A DNA stretch of 64,000 nt from Aureibaculum luteum (lineage in GTDB: Bacteria; Bacteroidota; Bacteroidia; Flavobacteriales; Flavobacteriaceae). This document shows positions 1 to 8,532 of this stretch, piece after piece (position 1 is the stretch's first letter; every line of letters begins with the position of its first letter). The DNA lies in NCBI RefSeq assembly GCF_003449015.1, contig NZ_QRGD01000001.1, positions 124,001-188,000 of the forward strand, given 5' to 3'. The notes beneath the pieces were generated by a model. It worked only from the letters and a program-made list of their open reading frames with translations. It did no database searches and was not told where the DNA came from. A program made the position numbers and the translations under genes.

Positions 1-663
1 GCATTTACAAAACCCACTTGTTCTACCGCATTGGCGTACCTTTTAGAAGAGAAAGATATTCATCTCGAACCTGATTTTTCTATAATGGAAGTAGATAATA
101 ACCAAAAAGCAATTGTAGATTATGAAGAAAGAGAAATTCCTTTTGATTTACTAGTAACCGTACCAACCAATATGGGTGATGAACTTATAGAAAGGTCAGG
201 TTTAGGTGATGATTTGAATTTTATACCTACAGATCATAACACCTTACAATCAAAAGCACATGAAAATATTTTTGTAATTGGAGATGCCACTGATGTTCCA
301 GCCTCTAAGGCAGGTTCCGTAGCACATTTTCAGGCAGAAACATTGACAGATAATATCCTTCTCTATATAGATGGTTATAAACTTAAAAAAGAATTTGATG
401 GACATGCCAATTGTTTTATTGAAACAGGAAATAACAAGGCATTGCTAATTGATTTTAATTACAACACAGAACCCGTACATGGTACATTCCCTTTTGCTAA
501 AATAGGTCCATTACGGTTATTGAAAGAAAGTGTATTTAACCATTGGGGAAAATTAGCTTTTCGATGGATTTATTGGAACATGTTATTAAAAGGTATTGCC
601 ATTCCTTTTGTCTCAAGAAATATGAGCTTTAAAGGAAAAGTATTTGACATAAAATCGAAATAA
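1..663 (+). CDS. NAD(P)/FAD-dependent oxidoreductase, sulfide:quinone oxidoreductase type (3' part)
   Basis: Only the C-terminal 220 residues are in the window; the frame is open to the left edge, so the gene begins outside. The segment has the end of a two-dinucleotide-binding flavoprotein: a VIGDATDVPASKAG stretch, which binds the FAD tail in this family, then a C-terminal region rich in aromatic residues (FNHWGKLAFRWIYW) that could touch the membrane. This order fits sulfide:quinone oxidoreductase-like proteins, which oxidise sulfide and pass electrons to quinone. The two genes 30 bases or so downstream are sulfur carriers of the DsrC/TusE and DsrE2 families, which supports a sulfur role. 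The N-terminal Rossmann fold and most redox cysteines cannot be seen, so the exact SQR type is not determined. Confidence 0.75.
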   Translation, partial: AFTKPTCSTALAYLLEEKDIHLEPDFSIMEVDNNQKAIVDYEEREIPFDLLVTVPTNMGDELIERSGLGDDLNFIPTDHNTLQSKAHENIFVIGDATDVPASKAGSVAHFQAETLTDNILLYIDGYKLKKEFDGHANCFIETGNNKALLIDFNYNTEPVHGTFPFAKIGPLRLLKESVFNHWGKLAFRWIYWNMLLKGIAIPFVSRNMSFKGKVFDIKSK

Positions 664-692
664 AAATTAAGTAAAACTAAAAAACTAAAATT

Positions 693-1004
693 ATGGAAGC
701 AAAAACAATAGCAGGTATGCAAGTAAACGTAAACGAAGAAGGATACCTAGAAGATATGAATCAATGGAATGAAAATATTGCAACAGAAATTGCAGATGAA
801 ATAGGTATTGAATTAACTGATAAACATTTTGAAGTGCTACATTATTTACGCAATCAAAATAAAGAAGGTGTGGCCCTTACTATCAGAAGAGTAGGTAAAT
901 CTGGCATTGTAGATATTAAAGGATTGTATACATTATTTCCAAAAGGACCTTTAAAATTTTCATCTAAAATTGCTGGAATACCAAAACCAACAAGTTGTAT
1001 ATAG
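693..1004 (+). CDS. DsrC/TusE family sulfur carrier protein
   Basis: A 103-residue protein ending in IPKPTSCI, the conserved flexible C-terminal arm of DsrC/TusE proteins, with the sulfur-carrying cysteine at position 102, next to last. In true DsrC a second cysteine lies 11 residues earlier; here that place is Ser91. On this criterion the protein is the one-cysteine kind, as in TusE, that hands over persulfide sulfur rather than forming the DsrC trisulfide. TusE normally works with TusBCD in tRNA thiolation, but the neighbours here are an SQR-like flavoprotein and a DsrE2-like protein, so a role in moving sulfane sulfur made from sulfide is more likely (inference). It starts 29 bases after the upstream stop, and the three genes probably form one operon. 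Confidence 0.85.
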   Translation: MEAKTIAGMQVNVNEEGYLEDMNQWNENIATEIADEIGIELTDKHFEVLHYLRNQNKEGVALTIRRVGKSGIVDIKGLYTLFPKGPLKFSSKIAGIPKPTSCI

Positions 1005-1034
1005 TTCACTATAAATTCAATAAAAACTCACAAA

Positions 1035-1565
1035 ATGGAAACAAAAAAAATAGATAATAAAACCGAGTTAAAAGAGAAGAAGCCTTTAGAAAAAGTATGT
1101 CTTATTTGTGCAAAAGGTAGTTTAGAAGATGTTTATGCTACTTTAATAATGGCGAATGGTGCCGTTATGGAAGGTATAGAAACCAATGTGTTTTTCACCT
1201 TTTTCGGATTGGATGGTATCACTAAAAAATCGATGAATACATTGCATACAGCAACAACAGGAAACCCTTCTATGAGAATGCCAGGAGGTCTTCCTTTCCC
1301 TACTATGCTTGGCGGATTACCAGGAGTAGAAACAGCAGTTTCGGGTATGATGCGAAAACAAATGGAAGCGTTAGATATGCCACCTGTAGATGAATTTCTA
1401 GAAATGATAACCGCTGGTGGTGGTAGAATATTTGCTTGTAAATTAGCCGTTGACATGTTTAAAATAACCAAAGAAGATATGTCTGAAGAAGTAGAAGATA
1501 TCATTACCATAGGTCAGTTTTATGAACTTTGCGATGGTGACAGAACTCAAATAATATTTACCTAG
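1035..1565 (+). CDS. DsrE/DsrF-like sulfur transfer protein (DsrE2 type)
   Basis: A 176-residue protein with the DsrE/DsrF-like fold. After a charged N-terminal tail, residues 20-60 form the first strand and helix (VCLICAKGSLEDVYAT, then VFFTFFGL). The candidate active cysteine is Cys135 in FACKLAVDMF, the position used for persulfide binding in DsrE2 proteins. Cys22 and Cys25 form an extra CxxC near the N terminus. The Met/Gly/Pro-rich stretch at about 80-110 is typical of the membrane-associated DsrE2 group rather than TusD. DsrE2 usually occurs with TusA and rhodanese in sulfur-oxidising bacteria; here it follows a one-cysteine DsrC/TusE-like carrier and an SQR-like enzyme. TusA is not in the window. 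A strong terminator follows 20 bases after the stop, so this is the last gene of the operon. Confidence 0.8.
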   Translation: METKKIDNKTELKEKKPLEKVCLICAKGSLEDVYATLIMANGAVMEGIETNVFFTFFGLDGITKKSMNTLHTATTGNPSMRMPGGLPFPTMLGGLPGVETAVSGMMRKQMEALDMPPVDEFLEMITAGGGRIFACKLAVDMFKITKEDMSEEVEDIITIGQFYELCDGDRTQIIFT

Positions 1566-1584
1566 TCATTTTAAATTAAACTGT

Positions 1585-1612
1585 AAAACCCGAAGCCGTG
1601 GCTTCGGGTTTT
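1585..1612 (+). terminator. Rho-independent terminator of the sulfur operon
   Basis: Thirteen-base arms (1585-1597 and 1600-1612) pair perfectly around a two-base centre. The core is ACCCGAAGCC, and a run of T continues past the right arm. It lies 20 bases after the stop of the DsrE2-like gene. Confidence 0.9.
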
Positions 1613-1649
1613 TTATTTGCCTTTCTCAACAAAAAGGGCGAACTTCGTC

Positions 1650-1665
1650 ATTGGTCGATACCAAT
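1650..1665. repeat. Perfect small inverted repeat
   Basis: ATTGGT, the tetranucleotide CGAT, then ACCAAT. It lies between the sulfur-operon terminator and the Nudix gene. It could be an operator or a short hairpin. A second, weaker pair, ATGATA (1696-1701) and TATCAT (1712-1717), lies nearer the Nudix start. Confidence 0.4.
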
Positions 1666-1744
1666 AAATAAAATGAGTTAACATACTTTAGTTTCATGAT
1701 AGAATTTAATTTATCATACTAACATAATATTTTAATAAAAGTAA

Positions 1745-2140
1745 ATGAAAAAAGTAGAAGTTGTTGCTGCAATAATCATGCATGATAATGAGATTCTTTG
1801 TGTTCAAAGAGCAGAAAACTTATTAGATTACATCTCTTGTAAATTTGAATTTCCAGGCGGAAAAATAGAAAATGGTGAATCTAAAAAAGAAGCTTTGGAA
1901 AGAGAGTTAATTGAGGAGTTAAATATTAGTCCAAACATTGAGAATTTGTATCTAACCGTTGTTCATCAATATCCAGATTTTGAACTAACAATGCACAGTT
2001 TCTTATGTACTACATCTACAAAAAAAATCGAACTAAATGAGCATATTTCATCTCAATGGCTTAAAAAAGAAGAATTATTAAAACTGGATTGGGCAGCAGC
2101 GGACTTACCTATTGTTTCAAAATTAATTACTAATGATTAA
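1745..2140 (+). CDS. Nudix hydrolase (MutT/8-oxo-dGTP diphosphatase-like)
   Basis: A 131-residue protein that is essentially one Nudix domain. The Nudix box is at about residues 38-60: GG-KIENGES followed by RELIEEL, matching GX5EX7REUXEEXGU apart from the final glycine. The N-terminal VAAIIMHDNEILCVQRAE is typical of the MutT-like group, which hydrolyses oxidised or non-canonical nucleoside triphosphates. The last eight bases overlap the start of the PLD-helicase gene, so the two are translationally coupled. Nudix genes beside PLD-helicase genes recur in bacteria, and I read this as an accessory nucleic-acid-handling module rather than housekeeping mutT. The substrate cannot be told from sequence. 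Confidence 0.85.
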   Translation: MKKVEVVAAIIMHDNEILCVQRAENLLDYISCKFEFPGGKIENGESKKEALERELIEELNISPNIENLYLTVVHQYPDFELTMHSFLCTTSTKKIELNEHISSQWLKKEELLKLDWAAADLPIVSKLITND

Positions 2141-3236
2141 ATTTTCTACTGAAAAGTTTGAGAAAAGTATTCAAACAGGTTTTATAAACAAATCTATTAG
2201 TTCTGAGGTGGTTTATCAGCCAGAATTATTGGTAAACAGTAAAGAACCTAAGTTAAAAATTTTATCAACTATCATAAAAGAGTTAGAATCTTGTGAATCC
2301 TTTTATATATCCGTTGCATTTGTAACTACTGGTGGAGTAGCAACATTAATGAATACTTTAATATCATTAGAAAAAAGGAATATAAAAGGTAAGATATTAG
2401 TTTCTCAATATTTAAATTTCACACAACCTGAAGCTCTAAAAAGGCTCTTAAAGTTTAAAAACATTGAACTTAAAATTGCGACAAAAGGTAATTCACATTC
2501 TAAGGGTTATCTTTTTAAAACAAATAAATATTATAATTTAATCATTGGCAGTAGTAATTTAACAGATAATGCATTAACAACAAATAAAGAATGGAATTTA
2601 AAAGTATCTGCTTTAAATGAAAGTGAAATTGTTAACAAGGTTGTTGGAGAATTTGAAGATGATTTTAAGCATGGTACCAAAGTTACTTCTCAGTTTATCG
2701 AAGCGTATAAAACAATATATGACAATCAAAAATTATTCAATACTCTAAACGAAACTGTACAAGTATCCATTAAAAAAATCATCCCAAATTCAATGCAACG
2801 AGAAGCATTGATAAACCTAGAGAATTTAAGGCTTGAAAATAAAAATAAAGCTTTATTAATTTCAGCGACAGGAACGGGTAAAACTTATCTATCTGCATTT
2901 GATGCTAAGGCATTTAATTCTAAAAAATTACTATTTGTTGTACACCGTTTAAACATTGCTAAGAAAGCCTTAAAAACATTTGAAATGGTATTTGGTGACT
3001 CAAAAACAATGGGCTTATACTCAGGGAATCATAGAGATTTAGACAAAGATTTTAATTCTGCTTTTACTATAAAAACTTACTCAAGTAAAAAATCAATTAC
3101 AAATGAAGGTTGGGAACATAAAGAAATAGTGTTAAAAGCTAATTCTTTTGATGATAGTTATGAAGACATTGTCATCACTGAAGAAAATGCTCAAGGAATG
3201 ACGGTAATCGGGGAATTTGTATGTGTTTTAAATTGA
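2133..3236 (+). CDS. PLD-like domain / DEAD-box helicase protein, truncated
   Basis: A 367-residue protein; full-length relatives of this architecture are usually far longer. Residues 45-180 form a phospholipase D-like domain with His122-x-Lys124 (HSKGYLF) and GSSNLTDNAL at about 139-148; the Asp of the HKD motif is replaced by Lys. Residues 220-316 begin a superfamily 2 helicase: a Q-motif-like MQREAL, Walker A ATGTGKT at 245-251 and a motif Ia-like LLFVVHR. The DEAD/DEAH box and all later motifs are absent. From about residue 316 (FTIKTYS) the sequence jumps to an unrelated-looking 50-residue tail ending EFVCVLN. The frame stays open, so this looks like an in-frame internal deletion or a fusion; a functional helicase is unlikely. 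It overlaps the Nudix gene by eight bases. It may be a pseudogene, or a surviving PLD nuclease-like module. Confidence 0.7.
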   Translation: MIKFSTEKFEKSIQTGFINKSISSEVVYQPELLVNSKEPKLKILSTIIKELESCESFYISVAFVTTGGVATLMNTLISLEKRNIKGKILVSQYLNFTQPEALKRLLKFKNIELKIATKGNSHSKGYLFKTNKYYNLIIGSSNLTDNALTTNKEWNLKVSALNESEIVNKVVGEFEDDFKHGTKVTSQFIEAYKTIYDNQKLFNTLNETVQVSIKKIIPNSMQREALINLENLRLENKNKALLISATGTGKTYLSAFDAKAFNSKKLLFVVHRLNIAKKALKTFEMVFGDSKTMGLYSGNHRDLDKDFNSAFTIKTYSSKKSITNEGWEHKEIVLKANSFDDSYEDIVITEENAQGMTVIGEFVCVLN

Positions 3237-3255
3237 AAAATTTAACGAAAATCAT

Positions 3256-3525
3256 ATGCTAAACTTTAAAGAAAAAATAAATTATCTAAACGAACAATTA
3301 AGTATAACCAATGAAAATTATGCAGATAGTTTTAAACTAGATATTGTGTTTTTCATTAATGATTTTAATGAACAGAATCAACTTTTATTCTTTTTAAATC
3401 AACTTTCTTCAAGAGAAGAAATCACTAAATGGATAAATAAATTAACTTCAAGAATTGTTATGAAATTTGATAAAGAAAGTGAAAGCATAAATGACTTTAT
3501 TTATGATTATATAATAAATGGTTAA
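3256..3525 (+). CDS. Hypothetical protein
   Basis: An 89-residue charged, mostly helical protein with no recognisable domain, no signal peptide and no membrane segment. It begins 19 bases after the truncated PLD-helicase gene, in another frame, and the open frame extends a few codons upstream to a stop at 3229. It ends with DFIYDYIING. I considered that it might be the shifted end of the helicase, but found no similarity to helicase motifs. The surrounding island looks rearranged, so it may be a leftover of a longer gene. Confidence 0.45.
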   Translation: MLNFKEKINYLNEQLSITNENYADSFKLDIVFFINDFNEQNQLLFFLNQLSSREEITKWINKLTSRIVMKFDKESESINDFIYDYIING

Positions 3526-3636
3526 TCTAAGGTTAAATTTATTAAACATTAACTCAACTAGCCTTATAACTTAATTACATCTTATAATACATAAAAGTAT
3601 TTGTTTAAAATGAAACAAAATAATTTCTTTTCCCGT

Positions 3637-3644
3637 TAATTTTG
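3637..3644 (+). promoter_or_regulatory. Candidate -7 promoter element upstream of the TerC-family gene
   Basis: TAATTTTG matches the flavobacterial -7 consensus TAnnTTTG, 47 bases before the TerC-family start. I see no TTG at the usual 17-23 base spacing, so the call is tentative. Confidence 0.35.
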
Positions 3645-3691
3645 AATCTGTAAATGATATACTTTTACACGCAATTAACACATAAACTTAT

Positions 3692-4627
3692 ATGATTGTT
3701 TGGGGCTTATTTATTTTAGGAATTTTAATTTTTCTAGCGTTAGATTTAGGTGTTTTTAATAAAAACCCGCATGTTATTAGTATTAAAGAAGCTTCTGCAT
3801 GGACAGCCGTTTGGGTGACGCTTTCCTTTCTTTTTTCGGGTGTTATTTACTGGTTGTATGGTTCGGGTACCATTGCCAATCCAGATCAGCTTACGGCTAC
3901 TAATGCCACTATCAAATATATTACAGGTTATTTGATTGAACTATCATTGAGTATCGATAATATTTTTGTGATTGCCGTTATTTTCAGTTCTTTTAATATT
4001 CCTTTAAAATATCAGCATCGCGTATTGTTTTGGGGTATTTTGGGTGCCATCGTATTTAGAGCTTTGATGATTTTCTTTGGTGTAGTACTCATTAATAAAT
4101 TCAGTTTTACTACTTATGTTTTTGGAGCCTTTTTATTATTTACGGCCTTTAAAATGCTAACACAAAAAGAAGAAACCTTTAACCCTAAAAGGTCTTTTGT
4201 CTATAGAAATTTAAGAAAAGTAATGCCCATTACTACTCAAATGGATGGACAAAAGTTTTTTATGCAGTTAAAGCATATAAAAGCGGCTACACCACTATTT
4301 ATAACGTTGGTTGTAATTGAGTTTACAGATATTCTATTCGCACTAGATTCTGTGCCTGCTATCTTAGCCATTACTTCTGATCCGTTTTTGGTATTTAGCT
4401 CTAATATCTTTGCTATTTTGGGGCTACGGTCTATGTATTTCTTTCTTTCAAATATGCTTAATAAATTTGCATATCTTAAATACAGTTTGGTTGCTATTTT
4501 AACCTTTGTTGGTGTAAAATTAATTTTAGCACATCACTTTAAATTTCCAGAATGGGTTTCGCTAACCATTATAGGCTTGTCCTTGCTGATAGGTATTTTA
4601 GTTTCTCTAAGAAAAGCAGAAGATTAA
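3692..4627 (+). CDS. TerC/Alx family integral membrane protein
   Basis: A 311-residue protein with about eight hydrophobic segments. It carries the signatures of the TerC/Alx group: ALDLGVF near residue 20, ELSLSIDNIFV at about 85-95, and EFTDILFALDSVPAI followed by SNIFAILGLRSMYF in the second half. The acidic residues inside these membrane segments are characteristic of the family. TerC-like proteins are linked to metal-ion homeostasis: Alx exports manganese in E. coli, and relatives act in metal loading at the membrane. No ter-type tellurite genes are nearby, so tellurite resistance should not be assumed. It stands alone, convergent with the amidinotransferase gene 17 bases away. No manganese riboswitch was recognised upstream. 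Confidence 0.9.
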   Translation: MIVWGLFILGILIFLALDLGVFNKNPHVISIKEASAWTAVWVTLSFLFSGVIYWLYGSGTIANPDQLTATNATIKYITGYLIELSLSIDNIFVIAVIFSSFNIPLKYQHRVLFWGILGAIVFRALMIFFGVVLINKFSFTTYVFGAFLLFTAFKMLTQKEETFNPKRSFVYRNLRKVMPITTQMDGQKFFMQLKHIKAATPLFITLVVIEFTDILFALDSVPAILAITSDPFLVFSSNIFAILGLRSMYFFLSNMLNKFAYLKYSLVAILTFVGVKLILAHHFKFPEWVSLTIIGLSLLIGILVSLRKAED

Positions 4628-4644
4628 AAAGAACTATTTATATT

Positions 4645-5559
4645 TTAGTCGCGTATCAATGGCATTGTAGAACAACGTAACAATCCTTCTTGTTTGGCAA
4701 TTTCGGCATATGGCACTTCTTCAACCGTAAAATCGTGTTGACGTAACCATGTATTTAAGCGTGTAAAATTTCGTTCAGAAACGATCACTTTTTCAGAAAT
4801 AGAAAATATATTACTATTCATGTTGTACATTTCCTCTTTTGTAATTTCATAGGTGTTTTCAGCTCCAAAATAATTAACCAACCACTTGTACTCTTCTTCA
4901 ATTAAGAATCCATTTTTATGAAGTATCGCTTTGTCTTTACCAATAGGTTGAAAACAACAATCTAAATGCAAGGCATTATCTTTAGCGTCTGTATTAGATT
5001 TACGTAGCTCAAATGATTTTACCTTTTTGTTAGGAAACAATTCTTGTAAAGCTTCAACAGCATAACTATTAGTACGTGCGGTAATTAAATCAGGGTAATC
5101 ATCACCCGTATAAACACCTACAAAAATATACTCATTCCATGGCATTACATCACCGCCCTCTACATGTACCTTTTCTGGTAATTTAATTACATTTTTAGGA
5201 TCTATTTGAGCTATAACATAATCTATAGCTTCAATTTCTCGATCTCGGTCTGGCAGTATATTTGATTTTATAAATTTATCTTCTATGACAAAGGCAATAT
5301 CTCTAGTAAAAATCTGATTGTAATTTTCTATTGATTTTGGTCTAAAAACATGTACATCGTATTTTTTAAAAACCGCATCTAAAGCTTCCATTTCTAGTAT
5401 CATATCTTCTTGCTTCGGATAGGTACCTGCCAAAATATGCTCAATTGACTTAGGGTCATACGCTTCTTCAACAGAAGGTGCTGGACCATTACTGTTGGCA
5501 ATACCTAAGACTACCGCTCGTAGTCTTGAAGTTTCGTTTTGTATATTTAGTTTAAGCAT
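4645..5559 (-). CDS. Amidinotransferase-fold hydrolase (dimethylarginine dimethylaminohydrolase / arginine deiminase-like)
   Basis: A 304-residue single-domain protein of the guanidine-modifying superfamily. The catalytic residues are visible: Asp87 in FTRDIAF, Glu134 in HVEGGD, His198 in LHLDCCF and the nucleophile Cys296 in LLRCSTMPL near the C terminus. The length fits dimethylarginine dimethylaminohydrolase-like enzymes (about 250-300 residues) better than arginine deiminase (about 410). These enzymes hydrolyse the guanidinium group of arginine or methylated arginine; the bacterial substrate here is not known. The gene follows gltA on the same strand, with a hairpin and a candidate promoter between them, so it may be expressed on its own. 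It also resembles agmatine deiminase in reaction type, but not in length. Confidence 0.75.
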   Translation of the reverse strand: MLKLNIQNETSRLRAVVLGIANSNGPAPSVEEAYDPKSIEHILAGTYPKQEDMILEMEALDAVFKKYDVHVFRPKSIENYNQIFTRDIAFVIEDKFIKSNILPDRDREIEAIDYVIAQIDPKNVIKLPEKVHVEGGDVMPWNEYIFVGVYTGDDYPDLITARTNSYAVEALQELFPNKKVKSFELRKSNTDAKDNALHLDCCFQPIGKDKAILHKNGFLIEEEYKWLVNYFGAENTYEITKEEMYNMNSNIFSISEKVIVSERNFTRLNTWLRQHDFTVEEVPYAEIAKQEGLLRCSTMPLIRD

Positions 5560-5565
5560 ATAAAA

Positions 5566-5603
5566 AATGTCATTTTCCCCAAAAATATGGAAAAAATGAC
5601 ATT
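5566..5603 (-). terminator. Hairpin between gltA and the amidinotransferase gene
   Basis: Arms of 11 bases (5566-5576 with 5593-5603, core AATGTCATTTT) pair. On the minus strand the hairpin is followed by six T and then directly by the ATG at 5559. It fits a gltA terminator 22 bases after the gltA stop, but its U-run abuts the next start codon. Confidence 0.7.
5580..5587 (-). promoter_or_regulatory. Candidate -7 promoter element inside the gltA terminator loop
   Basis: On the minus strand this reads TATTTTTG, an exact TAnnTTTG. It is 21 bases before the amidinotransferase ATG and sits inside the loop of the hairpin at 5566-5603. No TTG partner was seen at normal spacing. Confidence 0.4.
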
Positions 5604-5625
5604 ATAGATATTTTAAAATTGATAA

Positions 5626-6912
5626 TTATCTTTTTTCTACTGGTATAAAAGGTCTTAAGGTTTTACCAATATATATTTGACGTGGTCTACCAATAGGTTC
5701 TTTGTTTAAACGCATTTCTCTCCATTGAGCAATCCATCCTGGTAAACGACCTAAAGCAAACATTACGGTAAACATTTCTGTTGGAATACCTAACGCTCTA
5801 TAAATGATACCTGAATAGAAATCAACATTTGGATATAGTTTTCTTTCTACGAAATAAGGATCTTCCAACGCTTCTTTTTCTAAGCCTTTAGCGATTTCTA
5901 AAATTGGATCTTCAATACCTAAATCTGCTAAAACTTCATCAGCAGCTTTCTTAATTATTTTAGCTCTAGGATCAAAGTTTTTATATACACGATGACCGAA
6001 GCCCATTAATCTAAATGGATCATTTTTATCTTTAGCTTTGGCCATGAATTTTTTAGTATCACCACCATCCGCTTTTATAGCTTCTAACATTTCTATTACA
6101 GCTTGGTTTGCACCACCATGTAATGGCCCCCAAAGAGCTGAAATACCTGATGCCAATGACACAAATAAACCAGCATGAGATGAACCTGCAATACGCACAG
6201 TACTCGTTGAACAATTTTGTTCATGGTCTGCATGTAAAATTAACAACTTATCTAAGGCTTCTACTACAATAGGATTTAAAGTATACTCTTCATTAGGTTG
6301 TCTAAACATCATTTGTAAGACATTCTCAACATACCCTAACGATGTGCTACCATAATTTAGAGGTAACCCCATTTTTTTACGCATGGTCCAAGCTACTAAT
6401 ACCGGAAACTTACCTAAAATCTTAACTATCGATTTGTACATCGCTTCTTCAGACCGAACATCTACTGACGTTGGATTAAAAGCTGTTAATGCACTTGTTA
6501 ATGAACATAAAACGCCCATTGGGTGTGCCGATTTTGGAAAAGCATCTAATATTTTTTTAACATCTTCATCTACAATAGATTGATGTTGAATATCATAATG
6601 AAATTTATCCAACTCACTTTCCGTTGGTAATTCTCCAAATATTAATAAATAGACAACTTCTAAAAAGTGTGCCTTTTCAGCTAGTTCTTCAATACCGTAG
6701 CCTCTATAATGTAAAATTCCTTTTTCACCATCTAAAAATGTAATAGCACTCTCACACGACCCCGTGTTTTTAAACCCTGGATCTAACGTTATAACTCCGT
6801 CTGTACTAGTTCTTAGCGAGCTTATATCAATTCCTAATTCATCTTCAGTACCTTTTACGACCGGAAATTCATACGACTTTCCATTTATTGCTAAAGTTGC
6901 TTTTTCTGACAT
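5626..6912 (-). CDS. gltA: Citrate synthase
   Basis: A 428-residue citrate synthase, the first enzyme of the TCA cycle, condensing oxaloacetate with acetyl-CoA. The length and an extra N-terminal domain of about 50 residues (AILNGKSYEF-like start) fit the hexameric type II enzymes of Gram-negative bacteria. Catalytic regions are clear: LHADHEQNCSTSTVR with the first catalytic His, SSHAGLF, WGPLHGGANQAV with the second His, and GHRVYKNFDPRAK with the arginine and aspartate. The C-terminal RPRQIYIG is typical. It is transcribed on the minus strand after eno, with a terminator for eno between them, so it probably has its own promoter; on the minus strand the upstream gap holds a near match, TAATTTTTTG, with a longer spacer than consensus. 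Confidence 0.98.
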   Translation of the reverse strand: MSEKATLAINGKSYEFPVVKGTEDELGIDISSLRTSTDGVITLDPGFKNTGSCESAITFLDGEKGILHYRGYGIEELAEKAHFLEVVYLLIFGELPTESELDKFHYDIQHQSIVDEDVKKILDAFPKSAHPMGVLCSLTSALTAFNPTSVDVRSEEAMYKSIVKILGKFPVLVAWTMRKKMGLPLNYGSTSLGYVENVLQMMFRQPNEEYTLNPIVVEALDKLLILHADHEQNCSTSTVRIAGSSHAGLFVSLASGISALWGPLHGGANQAVIEMLEAIKADGGDTKKFMAKAKDKNDPFRLMGFGHRVYKNFDPRAKIIKKAADEVLADLGIEDPILEIAKGLEKEALEDPYFVERKLYPNVDFYSGIIYRALGIPTEMFTVMFALGRLPGWIAQWREMRLNKEPIGRPRQIYIGKTLRPFIPVEKR

Positions 6913-7011
6913 GTATTTTGCTTAAATTTTATTAAATATAGTATAACGCTAATTTACAAAAATTACTATAATAATTTTAAGAAAAAAATTGAATTTAATA
7001 TTCCGCATAAA

Positions 7012-7042
7012 AAAAAGCGATTATCTTAGATAATCGCTTTTT
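7012..7042 (-). terminator. Rho-independent terminator of eno
   Basis: Arms AAAAAGCGATTAT and ATAATCGCTTTTT pair around CTTAG, 21 bases after the eno stop on the minus strand. The A-tract on the plus strand supplies the U-run. Confidence 0.9.
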
Positions 7043-7062
7043 ATATTCACTTATAATTAAAA

Positions 7063-8379
<1,317 letters not shown>

Positions 8380-8532
8380 TTAATGTTTTAAACTCTCTTA
8401 AATTGTTCATGTAAATTTACGCAATTACCGCCGTTTTTACCTTAAAAATAAAGCTTATATACGACAACGTTTTCGATAAAAACTAGGTCAATCCAGCTTG
8501 CAGTAGATTCCTTTTACATTTACAAAATTGTA

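Noticed and set aside
1133-1510. Open frame of 125 codons opposite the DsrE2-like gene
   Set aside because: It is antisense to a clearly conserved gene and shows no family features; a shadow frame.
3217-3300. Frameshift joining the truncated helicase to the small gene at 3256
   Set aside because: The frame of the small gene is closed by a stop at 3229, and its sequence shows no helicase or C-terminal domain similarity.
3526-3691. Manganese (yybP-ykoY) riboswitch before the TerC-family gene
   Set aside because: The region is AT-rich and lacks the GC-rich conserved core of that riboswitch.
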